Both the position numbers and the translations under genes were made by a program. Below the pieces are notes generated by a model. The model was given only the letters and a program-made list of their open reading frames with translations. It did not search any database and was not told where the DNA came from. From positions 1 to 17,348 of the forward strand of contig JAHZFJ010000007.1 of assembly GCA_019421365.1 (NCBI GenBank): a stretch of DNA of 17,348 nt. Direction: 5' to 3'. Of the stretch, positions 6,064 through 12,414 are shown one piece after another (within the stretch, counting starts at the first letter, position 1; every line of letters starts with the position of its first letter). This DNA is from Lachnospiraceae bacterium (lineage in GTDB: Bacteria; Bacillota; Clostridia; Lachnospirales; Lachnospiraceae).

Positions 6064-7902
6064 ATGGGTAAATGTAAGATTTGTGGTACCGGAATTGAAG
6101 ATACGGAAGTGATGTGCGATGATTGTAAAGCGCTTGATGACGTAGATTTAATAAAAAGTGATGATGAGTTAGAAGAATTACTTAATTCAGTTATGCATTC
6201 CCATACTAGTTATCCGAATAATGATGGCGATAATTTCACATCATCAGTTGAGATGACAATTGATCCGATTAAAGAGATAGATAAACAAAAAGATGAAGAT
6301 GATATATCTGTCCAGTTAGATAGCATTACAAATGATTTGTTAGAACAATACAGATTGCAAGATGGACAAGATGGAACTGCACCTATAGGAGAAGCATATT
6401 CGATTGACTCATTAGCGAGCGCAGAGGAAGAACCATTCTCGGTTGACTCATTAGAAAGTGAAGAGGAAGAACCGTTTTCGGTTGACGCATTAGCGAGTGA
6501 AGAGGAAGAACCATTCTCAATTGACGCACTAGAGAGCGAAGAGGAAGAACCATTCTCACTTGACGCACTAGAAAGCGAAGAGGAAGGACCATTCTCAATT
6601 GATGCACTAGAGAGTGAAGAGGAAGAACCATTCTCACTTGACTCGTTAGCGAGTGAAGAGGAAGAACCATTCTCACTTGACGCATTAGCGAGTGAAGAGG
6701 AAGAACCATTCTCACTTGACGCATTAGAGAGCGAAGAGGAAGAACCATTCTCACTTGACGCATTAGCGAGTGAAGAGGAAGAACCATTCTCACTTGATTC
6801 ACTAGAAAGTGAAGAGAACATACCTGAAATCGAAGAACCTTTTGCGATCGATTCCTTTATGGAAGAGGAAGAATCGGACACAGGAAACGAGGATATGGAT
6901 TTACATATATCCGCGTTACATAGTGAGGAGACTGGGCAAGCAGATAACGATTTGTATGCAGGAATTCCAGGTTTCGAAGGTATATTTGATGGAATTGGTG
7001 ATGATGACAAAGATGCTTCTGATGTAAGTGATATCTTTGCCGACGTTCTTGGAACAGTATCAAATTATGGAACTGATGGAGAAGAGAACATTGATAACAG
7101 ATCAGTAAAAGACGAGCAGAAATCAGGTAAAGTAAAGAAGAACTTCTTTAAAGGGCTTTTTGCTAATGTTAAGAATGAAGAGACTGAAAAAGAATTTCTT
7201 AAAGAGAAAGAGTTAGAAGAAGTAAAGACTGTTCAAAAAGCTGCTAAGAAAGAACAGAAGATTGCTGATGCTGCTACTAAGAAAGCTAAAAAGGCGGAAG
7301 CTAAAAAGTCTAAATTAGCTGCCAAGGCTGCTAAAAAAGCTGAGAAAGCTAGTCGGTTAGCAGAGGAAGAACAAGATCACAGTAAAATTAATAAAAAAGG
7401 TGCAGCTGTTGTGTTTGTAGCGTTTGCTATGTTATGTGCTGTTATTGTTCTTGGAACGAATACATTCTCATATTCAGCGAGCATTGACCAGGCTGAAGAC
7501 TATTTTGCTAGAAGAAAGTATACTAAGGCCTATAATGAAATCAGTGGTATAGAAGTTAAGAAAGATGATCAAGAATTAGCTAATAAGATCAAAACTGTAA
7601 TGTATGTTAACAACGAATACGATTCTTATAATAATTACTATGCGATTCAATATTATGCAGAAGCATTGAACTCTTTGCTAAATGGTCTTACCAAGTATGA
7701 TTTATATCTAGAACAAGCAAGTGAACTAGGTGTTAAATCGGATTTACAGTATGTAAAGTCTCAGATACTTGAAGAGTTAGATGAAAAATATAACCTTGAT
7801 GAGGAAAGCGCAAAGAAGATCACAAGCGTGGAAGATCAAGAAAAATATAGTGACAAAGTATTTGCTATAGCTGAAAAGTTAGTTACAGATAAGAAAAAAT
7901 AA
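6064..7902 (+). CDS. Zinc-ribbon, acidic-repeat, single-span membrane protein of unknown function
   Basis: I do not recognise a named family. The 612 residues fall into clear zones. A short zinc ribbon comes first, with Cys4, Cys7, Cys18 and Cys21. An acidic region (25-350) includes ten tandem 13-residue units at 113-242, consensus S-(L/I/V)-D-(A/S)-L-(E/A)-S-E-E-E-E-P-F, and one degenerate unit after them. A Lys/Ala/Glu-rich helix, probably coiled coil, spans about 375-437. One membrane span covers about 446-465. The C-terminal domain (about 470-612) is helical, with a TPR-like start (AEDYFARRKYTKAYNEI). Lysines before the span predict an inside N-terminus and an outside C-terminal domain. 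GGAGGTGG at 6052-6059 fixes the ATG. The gene appears monocistronic. A role as a scaffold or tether linking cytosolic partners to the envelope is only a guess. Confidence 0.85.
   Translation: MGKCKICGTGIEDTEVMCDDCKALDDVDLIKSDDELEELLNSVMHSHTSYPNNDGDNFTSSVEMTIDPIKEIDKQKDEDDISVQLDSITNDLLEQYRLQDGQDGTAPIGEAYSIDSLASAEEEPFSVDSLESEEEEPFSVDALASEEEEPFSIDALESEEEEPFSLDALESEEEGPFSIDALESEEEEPFSLDSLASEEEEPFSLDALASEEEEPFSLDALESEEEEPFSLDALASEEEEPFSLDSLESEENIPEIEEPFAIDSFMEEEESDTGNEDMDLHISALHSEETGQADNDLYAGIPGFEGIFDGIGDDDKDASDVSDIFADVLGTVSNYGTDGEENIDNRSVKDEQKSGKVKKNFFKGLFANVKNEETEKEFLKEKELEEVKTVQKAAKKEQKIADAATKKAKKAEAKKSKLAAKAAKKAEKASRLAEEEQDHSKINKKGAAVVFVAFAMLCAVIVLGTNTFSYSASIDQAEDYFARRKYTKAYNEISGIEVKKDDQELANKIKTVMYVNNEYDSYNNYYAIQYYAEALNSLLNGLTKYDLYLEQASELGVKSDLQYVKSQILEELDEKYNLDEESAKKITSVEDQEKYSDKVFAIAEKLVTDKKK
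6400..6789 (+). repeat. Ten tandem 39-bp coding repeats
   Basis: 390 bp made of ten in-frame 39-bp units, each encoding a 13-residue acidic unit ending EEEEPF. Several units are almost identical at base level, for example around TCACTTGACGCATTAGCGAG, while others differ at a few synonymous and serine/alanine positions. Near-identity at DNA level points to recent expansion by slippage or unequal recombination, so copy number may vary between strains. Confidence 0.95.
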
Positions 7903-7923
7903 CACGGCAAATCTATTGTAAAA

Positions 7924-7953
7924 TTGATTTTGATGTATTAATATAAGTAATAT
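7924..7953 (+). promoter_or_regulatory. Candidate promoter of hisHF
   Basis: TTGATT (7924-7929) and TAATAT (7948-7953) are 18 bp apart, so transcription would start near 7960. The -10 lies inside the left arm of the inverted repeat at 7941-7999. Confidence 0.45.
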
Positions 7954-7999
7954 GGCAGGATGAAAGAGGAGTTTCATTCATCTTGCCATATTCTTATAT
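7941..7999. promoter_or_regulatory. Long inverted repeat / hairpin ahead of hisH
   Basis: ATATAAG (7941-7947) and AATATGGCAGGATGAA (7949-7964) pair with TTCATCTTGCCATATT (7977-7992) and CTTATAT (7993-7999). That makes 23 bp with one bulged T and one G-T pair around a 12-base loop. No T run follows, so it is a poor classical terminator for the gene before it. It might still cap that mRNA, act as an operator over the -10 at 7948, or form a leader structure controlling hisH. Confidence 0.7.
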
Positions 8000-8034
8000 C
8001 TGCGTGGTTTAACACACTACTACAACAAAGTAAA

Positions 8035-8040
8035 GGGAGG
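8035..8040 (+). promoter_or_regulatory. Ribosome binding site fixing the hisH start
   Basis: GGGAGG, within AAAGGGAGGGGAG, lies 9 bases before the ATG at 8050. The in-frame ATG at 7960 lies within the hairpin and would add 30 residues foreign to HisH. Confidence 0.85.
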
Positions 8041-8049
8041 GGAGTTAAT

Positions 8050-8664
8050 ATGATTGCTGTTATAGATTATGATGCTGGTAATCTTAAGAGTGTAGAAAAG
8101 GCATTGCAACATCTTGGCGAAGAGGTGGTTATTACTCGTAACCATGATGAAATTATGAAAGCAGATAAGGTAATATTACCTGGAGTGGGTGCCTTTGGAG
8201 ATGCGATGGAAAAATTACATTATTACCAATTGGTCGATACTATTAAAAAAGTAGTGGCTAAGAATACACCTTTACTAGGAATATGCCTTGGTTTACAACT
8301 TTTATTTGAAAGAAGTGATGAGACAGATGGCGTGGAAGGATTGTCAATTCTTAAGGGAGAAATAGTTCGAATTCCTAATAAAGATGGATTGAAGATTCCT
8401 CATATTGGTTGGAATTCGCTTCATTTTACTAAGGATTCTAAATTGTTTAAAGGATTAGATCAAGAATCTTATGTTTACTTTGTCCATTCTTATTATCTAA
8501 AAGCGGAGTGTGCAGATGATGTTATAGCTACAACAGAATATAGTACGTCGCTCGATGTTGCTGTTGAGAAAGAGAATGTGTATGCATGTCAATTCCACCC
8601 TGAGAAGAGTGGAGACGTTGGCTTAATGATACTTAAGAATTTTGCTAATATTGGGAAGGAGTAA
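8050..8664 (+). CDS. hisH: Imidazole glycerol phosphate synthase, glutaminase subunit HisH
   Basis: The class I glutamine amidotransferase half of IGP synthase. It hydrolyses glutamine and feeds ammonia to HisF for step five of histidine synthesis, which also releases AICAR to the purine pathway. The 204-residue length is standard. MIAVIDYDAGNLKSVEKAL is the typical N-terminus. The catalytic triad is visible: Cys79 in GICLGLQ, with His183 and Glu185 in QFHPEKSG. The start at 8050 was chosen because residue 1 then matches the family start and a strong ribosome binding site precedes it. It is followed after 3 bases by hisF. No other histidine gene is in the window, so the rest of the pathway must be elsewhere. 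Assignment is firm. Confidence 0.96.
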   Translation: MIAVIDYDAGNLKSVEKALQHLGEEVVITRNHDEIMKADKVILPGVGAFGDAMEKLHYYQLVDTIKKVVAKNTPLLGICLGLQLLFERSDETDGVEGLSILKGEIVRIPNKDGLKIPHIGWNSLHFTKDSKLFKGLDQESYVYFVHSYYLKAECADDVIATTEYSTSLDVAVEKENVYACQFHPEKSGDVGLMILKNFANIGKE

Positions 8665-8667
8665 GCT

Positions 8668-9429
8668 ATGTTTACAAAAAGAATTATCCCTTGTCTAGAC
8701 GTACATAATGGTAGAGTCGTTAAGGGAATCAACTTCGTTAATCTTAGAGACGCGGGAGATCCTGTAGAAGTTGGTTATGCCTATGGCAAAGCTGGTGCAG
8801 ATGAACTGGTTTTCTTAGATATTACTGCTTCAAGTGATGCTCGTACAATCAAAATAGATATGGTGCGTCGTGTAGCAGAAACTGTTTTCATTCCTTTCAC
8901 AGTAGGTGGAGGGATTAGGACGGTAGAGGATTTTAAAGTTATATTACGCGAGGGCGCAGATAAGGTAGCTGTAAATTCAGCTGCTATACAAAGTCCTAAT
9001 CTAATTTCAGAAGCTGCTTTGAAATTTGGTAACCAATGTGTTGTTGTTGCAATTGATGCTAAGAGAAGAGCAGATGGTAGTGGTTGGAACATCTTCAAGA
9101 ATGGTGGACGTGTTGATATGGGAATCGATGCGGTTGAATGGGCGATGAAAGTGAATGAACTTGGAGCAGGTGAAATCTTACTTACTAGTATGGATTGTGA
9201 TGGTACTAAGAATGGGTATGATATAGAACTAACAAGAACAATATCAGAGAATGTCTCAATTCCTGTAATTGCTTCAGGTGGAGCAGGAACAATGGAACAC
9301 TTTTATGATGCATTAACGGTAGGAAAAGCAGATGCTGCTCTTGCAGCATCATTATTTCATTATAAAGAATTGGAGATTAATGAAGTTAAGCAATATCTTA
9401 AAAGTAGAGATGTGAGTGTAAGGCTGTAA
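8668..9429 (+). CDS. hisF: Imidazole glycerol phosphate synthase, cyclase subunit HisF
   Basis: The (beta/alpha)8-barrel partner of HisH. It joins ammonia to PRFAR and cyclises it to imidazole glycerol phosphate plus AICAR. The 253 residues match the family length. The two catalytic aspartates are in place: Asp11 (RIIPCLDVHNGRVVKG) and Asp130 (VVVAIDAKR). The phosphate-binding loops TVGGGIRT (78-85) and ASGGAG are also present. The start has AAGGAG at 8656-8661 inside the end of hisH, so the two subunits should be made in equal amounts. A strong terminator follows. The conserved catalytic residues argue for the true histidine enzyme rather than a paralogue of another pathway. Confidence 0.97.
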   Translation: MFTKRIIPCLDVHNGRVVKGINFVNLRDAGDPVEVGYAYGKAGADELVFLDITASSDARTIKIDMVRRVAETVFIPFTVGGGIRTVEDFKVILREGADKVAVNSAAIQSPNLISEAALKFGNQCVVVAIDAKRRADGSGWNIFKNGGRVDMGIDAVEWAMKVNELGAGEILLTSMDCDGTKNGYDIELTRTISENVSIPVIASGGAGTMEHFYDALTVGKADAALAASLFHYKELEINEVKQYLKSRDVSVRL

Positions 9430-9434
9430 CGTTG

Positions 9435-9475
9435 AGAAGATGATTATTGTAAAGACAAGTAATCATCTTCTTTTT
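9435..9475 (+). terminator. Rho-independent terminator of hisHF
   Basis: AGAAGATGATTA (9435-9446) pairs with TAATCATCTTCT (9460-9471). The stem continues as TTGT/ACAA after a bulge, and TTTTT follows (9471-9475). Confidence 0.9.
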
Positions 9476-9537
9476 GGGGCATAACTTGACTGAAGACGAC
9501 CTATCAGAGAATAATAGATGATTAAGATATACATTCA

Positions 9538-9546
9538 TGCTATAAT
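9538..9546 (+). promoter_or_regulatory. Extended -10 promoter of ung
   Basis: TGcTATAAT, identical to the element at 3437-3445. The -35 position (ATGATT, 9518-9523) is poor. The leader would be about 28 bases. Confidence 0.6.
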
Positions 9547-9579
9547 AATAACGAAAGAAAACTGAAAGAAGGTACTACT

Positions 9580-10263
9580 ATGTCTATGATTACAAATGAT
9601 TGGCTAGATTCCTTAGATGTAGAATTTAGAAAACCATATTATAAAGAACTAGATCAATTTGTTAAAGAGGAATATGCAAAGGAGGTAATCTATCCTCCTA
9701 TGGAAGATATCTTTAATGCATTTCATTTTACGCCACTCAGTGAAGTGAAAGTACTTTTGCTTGGACAAGATCCATATCATAATGAAAATCAGGCTCATGG
9801 ATTATCTTTCTCTGTATTACCATCTCAGAAGGATATCCCACCTTCGCTAAAGAATATATATAAGGAATTACATGAAGATTGTGGTTGCTATATTCCTAAT
9901 AACGGATACCTTAAGAAATGGGCAGATCAAGGTGTATTATTATTGAATACAGTACTTACGGTCCAAGCGCATCAGGCCAACTCACACCAGGGAAGAGGTT
10001 GGGAGAAGTTTACGGATGCGGTAATTCAGGTTGTTAATGAGCAGGATAGACCGATTGTATATTTTCTTTGGGGTAAACCTGCCCAGTCTAAGAAGAAGAT
10101 GCTTACTAATCCTAAACATCTCATAATTGAGACTCCACATCCAAGCCCATTATCAGCCTATCGGGGATTTTTCGGTAGTAAACCATTCTCCAAGGCAAAT
10201 GAATTCTTAAGACAACATGGGATAGAACCAATTGATTGGCAAATAGAAGATATAAACAAATAA
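9580..10263 (+). CDS. ung: Uracil-DNA glycosylase, family 1
   Basis: A base-excision repair enzyme that removes uracil arising from cytosine deamination or dUMP incorporation. The 227-residue protein has all family 1 motifs: GQDPYH at 62-67 with the catalytic Asp64, LLLNTVLTV at 120-128 with the uracil-binding Asn123, and HPSPLSAYRGF at 187-197 with the catalytic His187 and the DNA-intercalating loop. AGAAGG at 9567-9572 supports the ATG at 9580. A second ATG two codons later (9586) is possible and would change little. It is a single-gene unit with its own promoter and terminator. Assignment is firm. Confidence 0.97.
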   Translation: MSMITNDWLDSLDVEFRKPYYKELDQFVKEEYAKEVIYPPMEDIFNAFHFTPLSEVKVLLLGQDPYHNENQAHGLSFSVLPSQKDIPPSLKNIYKELHEDCGCYIPNNGYLKKWADQGVLLLNTVLTVQAHQANSHQGRGWEKFTDAVIQVVNEQDRPIVYFLWGKPAQSKKKMLTNPKHLIIETPHPSPLSAYRGFFGSKPFSKANEFLRQHGIEPIDWQIEDINK

Positions 10264-10283
10264 ATTTAAAAAGGTAAACTGTG

Positions 10284-10320
10284 AAAAAACTGTGAAACGT
10301 ATGAACGTTCACAGTTTTTT
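10284..10320 (+). terminator. Rho-independent terminator of ung
   Basis: AAAAAACTGTGAA (10284-10296) pairs with TTCACAGTTTTTT (10308-10320) over 13 bp with an 11-base loop. The A/T ends let it work in both directions. A second T run (10325-10330) follows. Confidence 0.9.
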
Positions 10321-10344
10321 CGCATTTTTTATTTATTATGTAGT

Positions 10345-10353
10345 TGATATAAT
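10345..10353 (+). promoter_or_regulatory. Extended -10 promoter of the Gld-like ABC operon
   Basis: TGaTATAAT gives a start near 10360. The -35 place is a T run (10325-10330) shared with the ung terminator, so the TG extension is probably important. Confidence 0.55.
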
Positions 10354-10388
10354 AGTGCTTCATCAGGTTGGGATTTATTTCTATAAAA

Positions 10389-10395
10389 AAGGAGG
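10389..10395 (+). promoter_or_regulatory. Ribosome binding site fixing a TTG start at 10404
   Basis: AAGGAGG lies 8 bases before TTG at 10404, which begins the family-typical (M)IEVKNLVKSYG. The TTG at 10368 is about 8 bases from the expected transcript start and has no binding site. Confidence 0.85.
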
Positions 10396-10403
10396 AGTTA
10401 CTT

Positions 10404-11540
10404 TTGATTGAAGTAAAGAATTTGGTAAAAAGTTATGGCAGTCATCTAGCAGTAGATGATTTAAGTTTCACAGTTGAAAGAGGGCAGATACTTGGGTTCC
10501 TTGGACCGAATGGTGCTGGTAAATCAACCACAATGAATATGATTACTGGTTATATAGCAGCTACGTCAGGATCTGTTACAATTGATGGAAACGATGTGTT
10601 TGAAGATCCAATTGAGGCAAAGAAAATGATTGGATATCTACCAGAGATACCACCTTTATATCTTGATATGTCAGTAATAGAATATCTAGAATTTATTGCA
10701 GAAATCAAGGCAGTGAAGAAGAAAGAACGTGCTAAGATGATTCAGGATATTATGAAGATGACGAAAGTTGATGATGTTAGTAATCGACTTATTAAACATC
10801 TATCAAAAGGATACAAGCAAAGAGTTGGGCTTGCAGGCGCAATTGTAGGATATCCAGAAGTGCTTATATTAGATGAACCAACTGTAGGTCTAGATCCAAA
10901 ACAAATTATTGAGATACGTGATTTGATAAAACGCCTAAGTAAAAACCATACGATTATATTAAGTTCTCATATATTATCTGAGGTAAGTGCCGTATGTGAT
11001 AAGATAATGATTATTAATAAAGGTAAATTAATTGTAAGTGATACACCTGAAAATTTATCAAGTCATATGGAAGGTGCAAATAAAGTTCACCTGCTTGTAA
11101 AAGGGACAAAGGATAAGATTGCTAAAGCATTAAAGAAAGTTGAAGGAATTGACAAGGTTGATTATAAAACAGTTGCTGAAGCAAATTTACTTGACATTGA
11201 TATACAAACAAAGGAAGCAATTGATATTAGAGAAGAACTCTTCTATGCAATGGTAGAAGCAGGATGTCCAATCTATGGATTAGAACGTAAAGTTATGTCG
11301 TTAGAAGATATCTTCCTAGAGTTAACTGATAATAATATAAAAACAGAGAAGAAGAAAAAGAGTATTTTTGGACAGATGAGAAAACAAAAACAAGAAGAGG
11401 TACAAGAAGAACAAGTTGAAGAAGATCAAATCAAAGTAGATCAAATCGAAGAAGAACAAGTTCAAGTAAAGCAAAAACAAGATGAAATCGAAGTTGAGGA
11501 TAATGAGATAAAATCAGAAAAGGAGGAAGAAGAATGTTAG
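10404..11540 (+). CDS. ABC transporter ATP-binding protein, GldA-like, with acidic tail
   Basis: The motor of an ABC-2 type transporter on the cytoplasmic face. With a TTG start it has 378 residues. It shows Walker A GPNGAGKST (34-42), Q-loop region YLPEIPPLY (78-86), signature LSKGYKQR (133-140), Walker B VLILDEPT (153-160) and H-loop His189, so it should be active. The region to about 312 resembles the GldA/CcmA-type ATPases. Residues ~313-378 form an extra tail: a basic patch (KTEKKKKS), then a Glu/Gln/Val-rich stretch that is probably helical and ends EKEEEEC. The last codons overlap the ribosome binding site (AGGAGG, 11521-11526) and the first 7 bases of the permease gene, so translation is coupled. 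Function is inferred from the operon; cargo unknown. Confidence 0.93.
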   Translation: MIEVKNLVKSYGSHLAVDDLSFTVERGQILGFLGPNGAGKSTTMNMITGYIAATSGSVTIDGNDVFEDPIEAKKMIGYLPEIPPLYLDMSVIEYLEFIAEIKAVKKKERAKMIQDIMKMTKVDDVSNRLIKHLSKGYKQRVGLAGAIVGYPEVLILDEPTVGLDPKQIIEIRDLIKRLSKNHTIILSSHILSEVSAVCDKIMIINKGKLIVSDTPENLSSHMEGANKVHLLVKGTKDKIAKALKKVEGIDKVDYKTVAEANLLDIDIQTKEAIDIREELFYAMVEAGCPIYGLERKVMSLEDIFLELTDNNIKTEKKKKSIFGQMRKQKQEEVQEEQVEEDQIKVDQIEEEQVQVKQKQDEIEVEDNEIKSEKEEEEC

Positions 11541-12397
11541 CGATATATAAGAAGGAATTACGCTCCTATTTTACCTCTATGATTGGATATTTGTTCATTG
11601 GCTTTTTCTTAGCTATCGTAGGCGTTTATTTTATGGCATATAACTTACAAGGTGGTTATTCCAATTTTGAATATGTATTAAGTAGTATGATTTTTGTATT
11701 CGTAATACTTGTTCCTATACTAACTATGCGTCTTTTAGCAGAAGAAAAGAGACAAAAAACGGATCAGTTATTATTTACTTCACCACTTAGTGTGAACAAA
11801 ATTGTCATTGGTAAATATCTAGCTGTATTAACGGTGTTTATAAGCGCAATGGGAATTACAATGTTTTATCCGCTTATATTAAGTAAATACGGTACAGTAT
11901 CGTTTAAACTTGCTTATACAGGAATATTAGGCTTTGTTTTAGTTGGAGCAGCATATCTTGCAATTGGATTATTCTTATCAGCATTATTTGAGAGTCAGGC
12001 GATAGCAGCAGTTGTTACTTTTGTTGTGTTACTGATTACATACCTAATGCAAGGTATAGTGAGTCTTTTACCTACTAGTAATCAAGCAGCATGGATAATC
12101 TTTTCTATCATAGCATTGATGATAGCGGTTGTTACTTACTTTATGGTGCGTAATAGTGCGGTTGCCATTGGGCTTGGTGTAATATTAGAGGCTATATGTG
12201 CTATTGTGTATTTTGTAAAACCTTCTCTATATGACGGATTAGCTTTGAAAGTATTTGATTGGTTTTCAGTTATTGATAGGTTCGATAACTTTATGAATGG
12301 AATTCTCGATTTAACTGGAATTGTTTACTATATAAGTATTGTTGTTATCTTTATATTCTTAACAATTCAATCTCTTAATAAGAGAAGATGGAGGTAG
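11534..12397 (+). CDS. ABC-2 type permease, GldF-like
   Basis: An integral membrane partner of the preceding ATPase, 287 residues. Hydrophobic spans are visible near 17-36, 51-67, 96-117, 129-150, 157-176, 186-204, 208-228 and 262-279; some may be re-entrant. The stretch MRLLAEEKRQKTDQLLFTSP (65-84), lying between the second and third hydrophobic spans, is the conserved cytoplasmic coupling segment of GldF-like ABC-2 permeases. The ATG overlaps the ATPase gene by 7 bases and has AGGAGG 7 bases upstream. The gene is followed 17 bases later by the GldG-like gene. Gene order matches the gldA-gldF-gldG type clusters found in many non-gliding bacteria, where the substrate is unknown. Confidence 0.9.
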   Translation: MLAIYKKELRSYFTSMIGYLFIGFFLAIVGVYFMAYNLQGGYSNFEYVLSSMIFVFVILVPILTMRLLAEEKRQKTDQLLFTSPLSVNKIVIGKYLAVLTVFISAMGITMFYPLILSKYGTVSFKLAYTGILGFVLVGAAYLAIGLFLSALFESQAIAAVVTFVVLLITYLMQGIVSLLPTSNQAAWIIFSIIALMIAVVTYFMVRNSAVAIGLGVILEAICAIVYFVKPSLYDGLALKVFDWFSVIDRFDNFMNGILDLTGIVYYISIVVIFIFLTIQSLNKRRWR

Positions 12398-12399
12398 GG

Positions 12400-12405
12400 A
12401 AGGAG
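12400..12405 (+). promoter_or_regulatory. Ribosome binding site for the TTG start at 12415
   Basis: AAGGAG lies 9 bases before TTG. The next in-frame ATG codons come after the first membrane span, so the TTG start is needed to keep the N-terminal anchor. Confidence 0.75.
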
Positions 12406-12414
12406 TGAAGGACG

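Noticed and set aside
6210..7010. Open frames on the minus strand and in other frames across the acidic-repeat gene (also 6383-6802)
   Set aside because: The 39-bp unit is a multiple of three, so a frame without a stop in one unit stays open through all ten. Base pattern, ribosome binding site and promoter all support only the plus-strand frame.
7960..8049. Longer HisH with 30 extra residues
   Set aside because: The extra part is coded by the hairpin and does not look like HisH; 8050 has a strong ribosome binding site and the family-typical N-terminus.
10368..10403. Longer ATPase starting at an upstream TTG
   Set aside because: No ribosome binding site, and it is only a few bases after the predicted transcript start. 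AAGGAGG points to TTG at 10404.
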